DNA of 19,601 bases from JACCXJ01 sp052387115 (GTDB lineage Bacteria; Pseudomonadota; Gammaproteobacteria; JACCXJ01). Of this stretch, positions 6,689-13,922 are shown piece after piece. The stretch lies in assembly GCA_052387115.1 (NCBI GenBank), contig JBQTJM010000060.1, positions 1 to 19,601 on the forward strand, given 5' to 3'. Every line of letters starts with the position of its first letter. The stretch's first letter is position 1. The translations under genes and the position numbers were made by a program. The notes below the pieces were generated by a model. The model was not told where the DNA came from. It made no database searches and saw nothing but the letters and a program-made list of their open reading frames with translations.

Positions 6689-6707
6689 TTGAGGCATTAC
6701 CAAAAAG

Positions 6708-7955
6708 GTGGGCAGGGGTCACGTGCCGAATCGGCGGGCGTGGATACAGGGCATCCTCGGTCTCGGGGTCGCGGCCGGCACACGGATACTCCTACCGGGG
6801 ACGGCCTGGGGCGGCGAGCGCCTCCGTGATGCACGGGGGGATGGGTCGGTCGGAGAATCGGGGTTGCTCGAGACCCTGCCCGGAAAATGGCCGCTCATCC
6901 GGCGTACCCGGCGGCCTCCCAACTTCGAGACCCCCCTCTCGTATTTCAATGAGTGGCTGACCCCGAATCGCGCCTTCTACGTGCGCTATCACGGGGCCGT
7001 GATCCCGGAGATCGATGGGCGAGAGTGGCGCCTGCGGGTCGGCGGCCCGTCCGTGCAGCGGCCCATGGAGCTCACTCGGGAGGAGCTCAGGCGAGATTTC
7101 GAGTGGGTCGAGGTGATCGCCGTCAACCAATGCTCAGGCAATCGCCGCGGCCTGTTCGAGCCGCGCGTTCCGGGGATCCAATGGGGTTATGGGGCCATGG
7201 GCAACGCGCGTTGGCAGGGGGTCAGGCTCGGCGATCTCCTGAGGCGAGCGGGCCTCGCCAAGAGCGCGGTGGAAGTCGTGTTTCAGGGCGCCGACTCGCC
7301 GGTCCTGCCCGGAACCCCGGATTTCGTCAAGAGCCTGCCCCTGCCCAAGGCCTTGCACGAAGACACCTTGGTGGGCCTGGAGATGAACGGGGAACCGCTC
7401 CCGCATTGGCACGGCGCGCCGGCGCGCCTGGTGGTGCCCGGTTGGACCGCGACCTACTGGATGAAGCACCTCGCGGCCGTCGAAGTGGTGCCAGAGCCCT
7501 GCGCCGGCTTCTGGATGCAGACCGCCTACCGGATCCCCAAGGGCGCCTTCCCATCCGGCGAGCGCTTCGATTCCCAGGATACCGGGGTGACGAGCCCGAT
7601 CACCGAGATCTTGATCAACTCCGTGATCACCAACCTAGAGGACGGCGCGCATTTCTCCTTAGGCCAGCAGATCGAGGTCAAAGGCATCGCCTGGGACGGT
7701 GGTCATGGGATCCGGGAGGTCGCGGTGTCCCTCGACGAGGGTCGCTCGTGGCGTCCCGCGGATCTCGAACCGGACCGCGGGCGCTATGCCTTTCGCCCAT
7801 GGGTTTACCGGTTCACGCCGGTGACGAAGGGCGGCCATAGCCTGTGGGCCAAGGCCACGAGCCGGAGCGGTGAGACCCAGGGTCCGACGCTCATCGCCAA
7901 CCCGGCGGGCTATCACCACAACCGGGTGCAGCGTCTCGGCATCGTGGTGGGGTGA
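6708..7955 (+). CDS. sorA: Molybdopterin-dependent sulfite dehydrogenase, catalytic subunit (SorA-like)
   Basis: A sulfite oxidase-family enzyme that oxidises sulfite to sulfate on a single molybdenum-pterin centre and passes electrons to a cytochrome c. Numbering here is from GTG 6723 (410 residues), preceded by AGGGG at 6714-6718. GTG 6708 is the alternative, giving 415 residues. The N-terminus NRRAWIQGILGLGVAAG is a twin-arginine signal, so the enzyme is periplasmic and exported folded. The molybdenum ligand is Cys137 in NQCSGNRRG (135-143). Substrate-pocket Arg88 and His90 lie in FYVRYH. The dimerisation domain fills about 285-405. The sorB-like cytochrome gene follows on the same strand. 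The stop codon TGA (7953-7955) is also the left copy of a 3-base duplication flanking the inserted MITE-like element. Confidence 0.9.
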   Translation: MGRGHVPNRRAWIQGILGLGVAAGTRILLPGTAWGGERLRDARGDGSVGESGLLETLPGKWPLIRRTRRPPNFETPLSYFNEWLTPNRAFYVRYHGAVIPEIDGREWRLRVGGPSVQRPMELTREELRRDFEWVEVIAVNQCSGNRRGLFEPRVPGIQWGYGAMGNARWQGVRLGDLLRRAGLAKSAVEVVFQGADSPVLPGTPDFVKSLPLPKALHEDTLVGLEMNGEPLPHWHGAPARLVVPGWTATYWMKHLAAVEVVPEPCAGFWMQTAYRIPKGAFPSGERFDSQDTGVTSPITEILINSVITNLEDGAHFSLGQQIEVKGIAWDGGHGIREVAVSLDEGRSWRPADLEPDRGRYAFRPWVYRFTPVTKGGHSLWAKATSRSGETQGPTLIANPAGYHHNRVQRLGIVVG

Positions 7956-8143
7956 GAGTTTGTGAAAAAACCTACTGCGCTCGGGATCTCGCGCTGCATC
8001 CTCGGCGCGCCAAGCAGGGCCACTCCCTGGCCCTGGCTTCCCGGCGGTGCTCGGAATCCTCATGTATTTCGACATACACTCCGGTTCCTGCGCTCCGGCG
8101 GAACGCGACCTCCCTTCGCTCGCGACGTTTTTTTCACAAACTC
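7956..8143. mobile_element. MITE-like non-autonomous element between sorA and sorB
   Basis: The element is 188 bases long. It is bounded by perfect 15-bp inverted repeats, GAGTTTGTGAAAAAA (7956-7970) and its complement (8129-8143). The flanking bases are TGA on both sides (7953-7955 and 8144-8146), consistent with a 3-base target duplication. It holds no transposase. The inside has GC-rich short palindromes, and the frames through it give only low-complexity peptides. Removing the element and one TGA would place the sorA stop 10 bases before the sorB ATG at 8157, as expected of an operon. The family of the helper transposase is unknown to me. Confidence 0.75.
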
Positions 8144-8156
8144 TGAGTCGGGATCG

Positions 8157-8522
8157 ATGGCCGGGACGTGGCACCCACACGGTGTTTCCGCCCGACGGGA
8201 GTGGCCGATCGATGGCGACGCCCAGTGCGCCGGGTGGCAACGTGCGAGGCGTGCTTGGGTCCTGGTGCTTGCGGCGCTAGCCCACCCGGCACATGCGGAC
8301 CAAGGGCAGATCGTCCTCAAAGCCGGGACCGGCAGGGAGCAGGTCACGAGCCACTGCCAGACCTGCCACAGCCTCGACTACGTCGAGATGAACGCCGGCT
8401 TCCTGGACCGCGCCGGCTGGGAGAAGAGTGTGAACAAGATGATCGACGTGATGCACGCCCCCATCCCCAAGGACGAAGTACCGGCGATCGTCGAGTACCT
8501 GACCGGAAGCTACGGCCGGTGA
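8157..8522 (+). CDS. sorB: c-type cytochrome, electron-accepting subunit of sulfite dehydrogenase (SorB-like)
   Basis: 121 residues from ATG 8157. A hydrophobic signal segment (WVLVLAALAHPAHA, 34-47, cleavage before DQ) follows a long polar N-terminus. The single haem attachment site is C67-x-x-C70-H71 (CQTCH). The distal axial methionine is probably Met95 or Met99 (KMIDVM). In the SorAB enzyme this subunit takes electrons from the molybdenum subunit and passes them on to soluble cytochrome c. The open frame continues upstream through the MITE-like element (to 7962), so longer predictions would include element-encoded residues. ATG 8157 lies just outside the element and fits the pre-insertion spacing. 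The ribosome site is weak (GGGA, 4 bases upstream). Confidence 0.82.
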   Translation: MAGTWHPHGVSARREWPIDGDAQCAGWQRARRAWVLVLAALAHPAHADQGQIVLKAGTGREQVTSHCQTCHSLDYVEMNAGFLDRAGWEKSVNKMIDVMHAPIPKDEVPAIVEYLTGSYGR

Positions 8523-8542
8523 TAACCGCGGGGCCTGTCTGA

Positions 8543-8572
8543 GCCCGTGCGGGCCGAGTGACCCTCACGGGC
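8543..8572. terminator. GC-rich hairpin between convergent sorB and the SRPBCC gene
   Basis: GCCCGTG (8543-8549) pairs with CACGGGC (8566-8572). After a C/T mismatch, GGG (8551-8553) pairs with CCC (8562-8564), leaving an 8-base loop. It lies between two convergent genes. No T-tract follows on either strand, so it is at best a weak or Rho-aided terminator. Confidence 0.35.
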
Positions 8573-8592
8573 GCGGCGGGGTGCTTCGCGCC

Positions 8593-9033
8593 TTAGTCCC
8601 CTTCCACGACGTGCTTTAGGCGCCTCAAAGCGTCGGCCGATTCGGCCTGGATGCGGTTGCGTAGGGAGAGAAAATCACCGATGCCATCCATGAGGGCCGG
8701 AACGTTATAGGAGAGCTCACGCTTCACACGGGCCCCGCCCGGGGCCGCCAGGAATCCATAGATCAGGGTAGCGGTCCCGCCATCCGGGCACACCCCGCTC
8801 AGCACCCAGCGATGGGGCGGGCGGAGCTCCCGTACCGTCCAGGTGATCCGGCCGCGCTTCCCGGCGACCAGGAATTCCTCCGTAAACGAATCTCCGAGTG
8901 CGGGAGGGGGGGTACCCGCTGTGGTGGGTGATCCCGTCCAGTGCCACTGCGATTGGCGACAGGCGCGGATCACGAACTCGAAGACCCGCTCCAGCGGCTG
9001 GTTGATGACGACGCTCGTACGGATGTTCGGCAT
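8593..9033 (-). CDS. SRPBCC (START-like/polyketide cyclase-like) family protein
   Basis: A 146-residue helix-grip protein. It opens with the typical beta-strand and helix, TSVVINQPLERVFEFVI (6-22). Several strands follow (FTEEFLVAGKRGRITWTV and HRWVLSGV), and it closes with the long C-terminal helix (LSLRNRIQAESADALRRLKHVV, about 122-143) that lids the hydrophobic cavity. Such proteins bind small hydrophobic ligands or act as cyclases or aromatases; no ligand can be assigned. It has no signal peptide. The ATG at 9033 has only a weak upstream ribosome site. It is convergent with sorB and lies 97 bases after the HbpS/GlcG-like gene on the same strand. Confidence 0.85.
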   Translation of the reverse strand: MPNIRTSVVINQPLERVFEFVIRACRQSQWHWTGSPTTAGTPPPALGDSFTEEFLVAGKRGRITWTVRELRPPHRWVLSGVCPDGGTATLIYGFLAAPGGARVKRELSYNVPALMDGIGDFLSLRNRIQAESADALRRLKHVVEGD

Positions 9034-9130
9034 GGCTCGTCGTTCTTTCGGATACCCCAGAGCCCCTGTTTGAGCCTCGCCTCAGACGGGGGATTGTCCT
9101 AAGGGCGGGGCAGCTGGCCTTGAGAAATGG

Positions 9131-9529
9131 CTACAACAGGGCACGCGCGCCGGCCTCCGCGATCTGACCGTCTTCCGAGGACTTGACGCCGCTGACACCG
9201 ATGGCGCCCACGATCTCGTTTTCGTAAACGAGCGGCACGCCACCTTCGATCGGCAGCATCCCGGGCATCGCCAGAAAGCCGTAACGGCCGCTCGTCACCG
9301 TTTCCTCCCAAACCCTGGTAGGCCGCCGGAACATGAGTGCCGCGCGTGCCTTGGTGATGGCCACCTCGATGCTGCCGAGCTGCACGCGCTCGCGCTGGAG
9401 GTACATCAGATGGCCACCGTCGTCCACCACGGCGAGGACCACGTTCCAGCCGTTCTGCTCGGCCTCGGTCTCCGCTGCGGCGACTACGCGCTTGACGTCA
9501 TCGAGGCTGAGGATCTTTTTGTTGTACAT
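9131..9529 (-). CDS. GlcG/HbpS family haem-binding-like protein
   Basis: 132 residues from ATG 9529, which is preceded by GAGAGGG. An in-frame ATG at 9544 would add five residues but has no site of its own. Family features are the N-terminal helix LSLDDVKRVVAAAETEA, the strand VVLAVVDDGGHLMYLQR (residues 31-47) and the glycine-rich closing segment with GGVPLVYENEIVGAIGVSG. Members include HbpS, a haem- and redox-linked sensor partner, and GlcG of the glycolate operon, but many are uncharacterised. There is no signal peptide and no glycolate gene nearby, so the role stays open. A TAGAAT box lies upstream (9577-9572). Confidence 0.88.
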   Translation of the reverse strand: MYNKKILSLDDVKRVVAAAETEAEQNGWNVVLAVVDDGGHLMYLQRERVQLGSIEVAITKARAALMFRRPTRVWEETVTSGRYGFLAMPGMLPIEGGVPLVYENEIVGAIGVSGVKSSEDGQIAEAGARALL

Positions 9530-9571
9530 GTTCCCTCTCGGCATCGAGCCCGGTTTCGTGGTGCGCGTGCC

Positions 9572-9600
9572 ATTCTACGCCATAGGAAAGTGCGGGACGA
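9572..9600 (-). promoter_or_regulatory. Candidate promoter for the GlcG/HbpS-like gene
   Basis: On the minus strand TCGTCC (9600-9595), a 17-base spacer and TAGAAT (9577-9572). The start site would fall about 36 bases before ATG 9529. The -35 match is weak (3 of 6). It resembles the icd candidate. Confidence 0.35.
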
Positions 9601-9621
9601 TCTCGCAGTGCCGCAAATGAA

Positions 9622-9644
9622 GAGCCCGGCTTTCGGCCGGGCTC
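9622..9644 (-). terminator. Stem-loop terminator after the glycine-rich secreted protein gene
   Basis: A perfect 9-bp stem (GAGCCCGGC at 9622-9630, GCCGGGCTC at 9636-9644) encloses a 5-base loop. On the minus strand it is followed by TTCATTTGC, a short T-rich run. It lies 53 bases after the stop of the gene at 9697, and upstream of the GlcG/HbpS promoter. Confidence 0.65.
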
Positions 9645-9696
9645 GTGGCGAGAATTGGAGGCTTCCCGGTTACGATGGCCTCGGGCTGCTCGATGC

Positions 9697-10182
9697 CTAC
9701 GGAGCGCTAACCTCGAAGCTCCCCAGGGTGGTAGCGCGCAGGTTGCCTTCCCCTCCACCGCCTCCGCCGCCTCTCCTTCCGTTCTTGCTTATCGAAACCA
9801 CGTAGTGGTGCTCACCCGCGACCCAGAAGCACCCCGGGAGCACCTCGATGGTGTAGATCCCGGTACCGACGTTGGTGAACGCACTGGGCGTCACGGGGCA
9901 TCCACCGGCCGGCACGTTGAAACCGCTCACGAGGCTCCAGCCTCTAGGCAGGACGTTATTGCCGTTCGGTGCAAAGCCGGTTGCGGGTCTGCCGTCGGGC
10001 TTGGTCACGACCACGCTCAACTTTGCCGGTAGCTGGTTGCCCGCCACCGCCAGACCGGCGTTGCCCTCGGTCTGCAAGGTCGCTCCGACCGGACCTGCCG
10101 CCGTTGCCGTCAGGGGCGCGAGCACCAGACCTCCGGAAAGCAGCGCCACACACATCTTACCCATACCATTCCTAGCCTTCAT
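9697..10182 (-). CDS. Secreted protein with a C-terminal glycine run, function unknown
   Basis: 161 residues from ATG 10182, preceded by GGAG with an 8-base spacer. The signal peptide (about 1-29) has the core MCVALLSGGLVLAPL and a likely cleavage after TATAA. The mature part looks beta-rich: LSVVVTKPDGRPATGF (55-70), GTGIYTIEVLPG (107-118) and EHHYVVSISK (124-133). Strands with a P-D-G-x-P turn and a G-x-Y-x-x-x-V-x-P pattern suggest an immunoglobulin-like or CARDB-like surface fold, but I cannot name a family. Two cysteines (95 and 118) could form a disulfide. A run of seven glycines (138-144) precedes the last strand. A stem-loop terminator follows. The open frame continues far upstream, but that part is a shadow of the L,D-transpeptidase gene. 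Confidence 0.75.
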   Translation of the reverse strand: MKARNGMGKMCVALLSGGLVLAPLTATAAGPVGATLQTEGNAGLAVAGNQLPAKLSVVVTKPDGRPATGFAPNGNNVLPRGWSLVSGFNVPAGGCPVTPSAFTNVGTGIYTIEVLPGCFWVAGEHHYVVSISKNGRRGGGGGGGEGNLRATTLGSFEVSAP

Positions 10183-10279
10183 CAGTGATTCTCCGTAAAG
10201 TGGACCGAAACCCTCGCCGCGCCCGTCGTTTAGCGGCTCCCGGGGTAAGTCACTTGATGGGAATCGACGCGTGTGGGGG

Positions 10280-11644
10280 CTAGATATCCGGCTGCACGAT
10301 GAGGGTCTCGGTGCCGAGGCTCGTCTCGATGCGTCGGGCGCCCGCTTCGGCCTCCGCGCGAGTGACGTACGGGCCGGCCAGGACCCGGTGGTAACCGCTG
10401 TTGGCCACCGGCCGGGCGGGGATCGGGGGGCCCATATGCCCGAGCATGCGCGACACCCGGTGCGCGGCCTCGGGGCTCCGGTAGCTCCCGGCCTGCACAT
10501 ACCACTGGCCGTTGCCGGCGGTTGCGACATCGGCTCCCGCGGCGGCCGGGGCCTCGCGGACCGAGACGGGCAAGGACGCGACCAGGTCCTCGATCGCGGG
10601 TTGTCCCGGTTCGACGGGCACCGGGAAGCCGCGCGCCAGCTCGGCGATGGACTCCGCACGGGCCCAGTCGATGCGCTCGGCACCCGTGTCACCGGCGGCC
10701 TTCGCGAGCACGCGCTGCAGGGCATCCGTCGGGATCTTGGACTCGGCCAGCGGCGCATGGACCTCGAGGTGCAGGACGCCGCCATCCCAGGCGGCCAGGT
10801 AAGGCTGGTCCACGATCCGCACCGGGGTGCCGACCGTGACCTGCTCGAAGAGCGGCTCGATGTCCTCGGGGAAGAGTTGAATGCAGCCGTGACTGACTCG
10901 CATGCCTATCCCGCCGGGCTTGTTGGTGCCATGGATCAGGTAGCCCGGCACGGCCAGCCGCAGGGCGTGGCGCCCGAGGGGGTTGTCGGGTCCTGGGGGT
11001 ACGACCGCCGGCAGCGGATCGCCCGCCGCTGCGTGCTCGCGGCGGATCGATTCGGGCACGCGCCAGGTGGGGTTGGCGGCCCTTTCGGTCACCCGGGTCA
11101 TTCCCATGGGGGTCGGCCATTTCTCGCGCCCGATCCCGATCGGGTGGGTGATGACGACTCGCGATCCGTCCGGACCGGGCTTGGGGTAGTAGAACAGCCG
11201 CAGCGCCGCCAGGTTGAGTACGATGCCCTCGCGCGGGGCGCGGGGGAGGATGTAACGGGTGGGCAAGAGGACACGGGCGCCCGGCCGCGGCAGCCAGGGA
11301 TCGACGGCGGGGTTGGCGGCCCGGATCTCTTCATACCCGAGGTCGTAGCGACGCGCGATATCGACGAGGGTATCCTCCTCGCTGGCGGTAATGACATACA
11401 GTGCGCCGACCATGCCGGTGTCCTCCGACAAGGCGAAGGTATCGGTGCGCGGCGCGGGATCCGCCAGTACCACCGGCTCGTCCTCGCGTGCCAGCGAGGG
11501 TGGGCGTGGTGCGACGCGCTCGGCCCTCAGCCATTCGTCGACCTGGACCGGCCGGAGGCCCTGGCATCCGCTCAAACCGGAAACCAGTAGAATGAGCCCG
11601 GCGATGTGGGCCCGATGGAGCGCTGCCGATTGCGATATGTTCAT
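10280..11644 (-). CDS. Lipoprotein L,D-transpeptidase with LysM and SPOR domains
   Basis: A 454-residue envelope enzyme. The N-terminus has a lipoprotein signal with lipobox LSGC, so Cys27 would be acylated. A LysM peptidoglycan-binding region spans about 83-131. The YkuD catalytic domain (about 139-278) has His238 in HGTNKPGGIGMRV and the active-site SHGC motif (251-254) with Cys254 as nucleophile. Enzymes of the ErfK/YbiS type make 3-3 crosslinks or attach Braun lipoprotein to peptidoglycan. A proline/alanine-rich linker leads to a C-terminal SPOR domain (about 379-450, starting GQWYVQAGSY), which in other proteins binds stem-peptide-free glycan at the septum. LysM plus YkuD is common; the SPOR addition is less usual. 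The start codon is ATG 11644. It diverges from exbB with 73 bases between. Confidence 0.92.
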   Translation of the reverse strand: MNISQSAALHRAHIAGLILLVSGLSGCQGLRPVQVDEWLRAERVAPRPPSLAREDEPVVLADPAPRTDTFALSEDTGMVGALYVITASEEDTLVDIARRYDLGYEEIRAANPAVDPWLPRPGARVLLPTRYILPRAPREGIVLNLAALRLFYYPKPGPDGSRVVITHPIGIGREKWPTPMGMTRVTERAANPTWRVPESIRREHAAAGDPLPAVVPPGPDNPLGRHALRLAVPGYLIHGTNKPGGIGMRVSHGCIQLFPEDIEPLFEQVTVGTPVRIVDQPYLAAWDGGVLHLEVHAPLAESKIPTDALQRVLAKAAGDTGAERIDWARAESIAELARGFPVPVEPGQPAIEDLVASLPVSVREAPAAAGADVATAGNGQWYVQAGSYRSPEAAHRVSRMLGHMGPPIPARPVANSGYHRVLAGPYVTRAEAEAGARRIETSLGTETLIVQPDI

Positions 11645-11717
11645 GCGACCCTCGCCACGCGCTGGCTTGATCTTGATTGTAACCTATACGGCTAAGTGAT
11701 TGGGAGATCTAGGCAAA

Positions 11718-12359
11718 GTGTTCGAGTTGATCAAGGCGGGCGGATGGGTGATGGTGCCGATCATCCTGTGCTCCGTGGTGGCGTTCGCGATCGTGCTGGA
11801 GCGTTTGTGGAGCCTCCAAACCAGACGCGTGACGCCCCCGAACCTGGTGGCCCAGGTGTGGCAGTGGTTCAAGAACGGCCACCTGGATCACAAGCGCATC
11901 CAGCAACTGCGCGCCGGCTCGCCGCTCGGGCGCATCCTGGCCGCGGGGATCGCCAACCGCAACCATGACCGCACACTCATGAAGGAGGACATCGAAGACG
12001 TGGGGCGCCACGTCGTACATGAGCTCGAGCGCTATCTCAATACCCTCGGGACCATCGCGGCGGTGAGCCCCTTGCTGGGGTTGCTCGGTACCGTGACCGG
12101 GATGATCCGGGCCTTCTCGGCCATGAGCTCCCAGGGGGTCAGCGATCCGGCCGTGGTGTCGGGGGGCATCGCCGAGGCGCTCATCACCACCGCTGCCGGG
12201 CTCATGGTCGCGATCCCCGCGCTTATGGCCCATCGCTATCTGCGCGGGCGCATCGATACCCTGGTTATCGCCATGGAGCAGGAGGCCTTCCGGCTCGTCG
12301 AGGTGATCCACGGCGAGCGTGACGACGAAGCGGTGTCCCCGGCACGCGCCGCGCGATGA
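11718..12359 (+). CDS. exbB: ExbB/TolQ/MotA-family proton channel protein
   Basis: 213 residues from GTG 11718, which gives the usual family start (VFELIKAGGWVMVPIIL). An in-frame TTG at 11700 would add six residues. Transmembrane helices lie at about 8-28, 108-130 and 153-173. The conserved glycine/threonine-rich region SPLLGLLGTVTGMI spans 117-130. With ExbD it forms the inner-membrane proton-driven motor that energises TonB-dependent outer-membrane transport or related systems. No tonB or tolA gene is in the window. In many Gammaproteobacteria a similar exbBD pair precedes msbA and lpxK; here a DUF1499 gene on the other strand follows instead. The stop overlaps the exbD start (ATGA). Confidence 0.9.
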   Translation: MFELIKAGGWVMVPIILCSVVAFAIVLERLWSLQTRRVTPPNLVAQVWQWFKNGHLDHKRIQQLRAGSPLGRILAAGIANRNHDRTLMKEDIEDVGRHVVHELERYLNTLGTIAAVSPLLGLLGTVTGMIRAFSAMSSQGVSDPAVVSGGIAEALITTAAGLMVAIPALMAHRYLRGRIDTLVIAMEQEAFRLVEVIHGERDDEAVSPARAAR

Positions 12360-12775
12360 ACCTGCGCCCGCGGCGCCAGGACGATGTCGAGATCAACCTG
12401 ATCTCGCTCATCGATGTGTTGCTATTCCTGGTGATCTTCTTCATGGTCTCGACGACCTTCGTGGAAAAGTCCGAGATCGCCCTGACGCTCCCCGAGGCCA
12501 CGACCGATGCCCCGCCCGCCGCGGAGAACCAGATCGAAGTGACCATCGCCTCGCATGGCGGCTATTACGTGAACGGCAACGCGCTCGCCGACACCGGCCT
12601 CGCGAGCGTGGAACGAGCCATGGCGGAGGCCGCCAAGCCCTTGCGGGACCCCGTGGTCATCATCAACGCCGATGCCAAGGCCACGCACCAATCGGTGGTC
12701 ACCGCCCTGGACGCCGCGCGGCGCCTGGGGCTCTTGCGCGTAACCTTCGCGACGGAGGCGTCGGGGCAGCCTTAG
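12356..12775 (+). CDS. exbD: ExbD/TolR-family biopolymer transport protein
   Basis: A 139-residue protein with a short cytoplasmic N-terminus (MNLRPRRQDDVEINLISLID). One TM helix (about 16-33) carries Asp20, the proton-relay residue of the family. A periplasmic domain follows (about 36-139). It starts with ATGA, overlapping the exbB stop by four bases, which implies translational coupling. Its last four bases overlap the stop end of the convergent DUF1499 gene, so there is no room for a separate terminator. It partners ExbB as the stator/rod component. Confidence 0.92.
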   Translation: MNLRPRRQDDVEINLISLIDVLLFLVIFFMVSTTFVEKSEIALTLPEATTDAPPAAENQIEVTIASHGGYYVNGNALADTGLASVERAMAEAAKPLRDPVVIINADAKATHQSVVTALDAARRLGLLRVTFATEASGQP

Positions 12776-13272
12776 CGCGCCGTTGTCGCCGCCAGGCGCT
12801 TTTCGATGGCGGCATCGAGGTCGAGCAGGTGGCGGGTATTGGCGGCGAGATCGCCGCGTCCGATCCGAGAGCTCGAACGCATCCCCAACGTGCTGCCGCC
12901 CTCCGCGGGCTCGACCCGGACCACGACGTCGTCCTTGAAACGCCACAAGGCGCTCTCGACCACGGCCGTGAGGCTCACGCCCGCTGGGTCTTCGGAGGCG
13001 ATCTTCCAGCCCAGGCCCCCGATGGCCTCGCGTGCCGCCGCGTACAACCGATCGGTCGGCAGTGCGTACAAGCGCGGCCGCAGCTCCGGAAACGGGTGAT
13101 CGGGTCGGGTTTCCGCCACGTGGGTGCTGAGGTAGGTGACGAGACGGGCCCATAATCCCGGGGGGGCCATCATCGGCGGGCGGTTAGCGATCAACCCCCC
13201 GGCGATCAGCCCCAGGACGAGGATGGATATAATCGATAACGAAACGGTCAACATAACGAGCCTGCGTGACAC
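12772..13272 (-). CDS. DUF1499 family membrane-anchored protein
   Basis: 166 residues. GTG 13272 is supported by GGAGG with an 8-base spacer. A single N-terminal TM helix (about 7-29) follows a basic start (MSRRLV). The soluble domain has the DUF1499-type patterns YAAAREAIGGLGWKI (78-92) and SALWRFKDDVVVRV (107-120). The function is unknown; proteins of this type are found in many Proteobacteria and are often envelope-associated. It is convergent with exbD (4-base overlap) and divergent from msrB (43 bases to ATG 13316, 76 bases to ATG 13349). Confidence 0.82.
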   Translation of the reverse strand: MSRRLVMLTVSLSIISILVLGLIAGGLIANRPPMMAPPGLWARLVTYLSTHVAETRPDHPFPELRPRLYALPTDRLYAAAREAIGGLGWKIASEDPAGVSLTAVVESALWRFKDDVVVRVEPAEGGSTLGMRSSSRIGRGDLAANTRHLLDLDAAIEKRLAATTAR

Positions 13273-13348
13273 GACGGGATCCTCCGACCCGTATCACGAT
13301 AGTCTATTGGGGAACATGAGCAGTTTCCTGCAAACCGGCGGGTGTGTA

Positions 13349-13876
13349 ATGACACATTTTATATTTTACATCAGTTTGATGGTCGGAGGTGGCGCGATGG
13401 CGTGGGATGGCACGGGTTACAAACCGCCGTCACCGGACGAGATCCGGGCTCGGCTCACCGAGGAGCAGTTCCGGGTCACGCAGGAGGACGGGACCGAGCA
13501 GGCGTTCCAGAACCCCTACTGGGACAACAAGAGGCCGGGGATCTACGTCGATGTCGTTTCCGGCGAGCCCCTGTTCAGCTCACTTGACAAATACGACTCG
13601 GGTACCGGCTGGCCGAGCTTCGCGCGCCCGCTGGTGCCGAGCAACGTGGCCGAGCATCAGGATCGATCCTGGTTCATGGTGCGTACCGAGGTCCGCAGCA
13701 AGCACGCCGATTCCCATCTCGGCCATGTCTTCGACGACGGTCCGGCCCCGACCGGAAAGCGCTATTGCATGAACTCGGCAGCGCTGCGCTTCATTCCCAG
13801 AGAGGACCTGGAGAAGGAAGGCTATGGCGAATACGCGGGTCTGTTCGGTGCCAGCGACGATCAACAGGCGCCCTGA
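13349..13876 (+). CDS. msrB: Peptide-methionine (R)-S-oxide reductase MsrB
   Basis: 175 residues. It reduces methionine-R-sulfoxide in proteins, restoring methionine after oxidative damage. Signatures are the VSGEPLFSSLDKYDSGTGWPSF block (70-91), DSHLGHVFDDGP (121-132) and the catalytic Cys140 in RYCMNSAALRF (138-148). The two CxxC zinc pairs of E. coli MsrB are absent (SGEPLF stands where one would be), so this is the zinc-free type. No other cysteine is in the catalytic domain, so no resolving cysteine is obvious. The N-terminus MTHFIFYISLMVGGGAMAW is hydrophobic and may be a weak signal or membrane segment, although it lacks basic residues. ATG 13316, preceded by GGGGAAC, would add eleven residues. 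A perfect TATAAT lies at 13228-13233, inside the DUF1499 gene, but without a clear -35 box. Confidence 0.93.
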   Translation: MTHFIFYISLMVGGGAMAWDGTGYKPPSPDEIRARLTEEQFRVTQEDGTEQAFQNPYWDNKRPGIYVDVVSGEPLFSSLDKYDSGTGWPSFARPLVPSNVAEHQDRSWFMVRTEVRSKHADSHLGHVFDDGPAPTGKRYCMNSAALRFIPREDLEKEGYGEYAGLFGASDDQQAP

Positions 13877-13922
13877 TCCCTCGCGGCCTGCTATGAGTCG
13901 ATCGCCCGGGTCCAAGCCGGAA

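Noticed and set aside
5022..6692. 556-codon plus-strand frame opposite icd
   Set aside because: It mirrors the icd reading frame and has no recognisable domain; icd has full motif support.
7962..8522. sorB extended upstream to 7962 as a 186-residue protein
   Set aside because: The first 65 codons lie almost wholly in the MITE-like element and would bury the signal peptide. ATG 8157 fits the pre-insertion operon junction.
10271..11590. 439-codon plus-strand frame opposite the L,D-transpeptidase
   Set aside because: It lies opposite a gene with lipobox, LysM, YkuD and SPOR motifs, and its own peptide has none.
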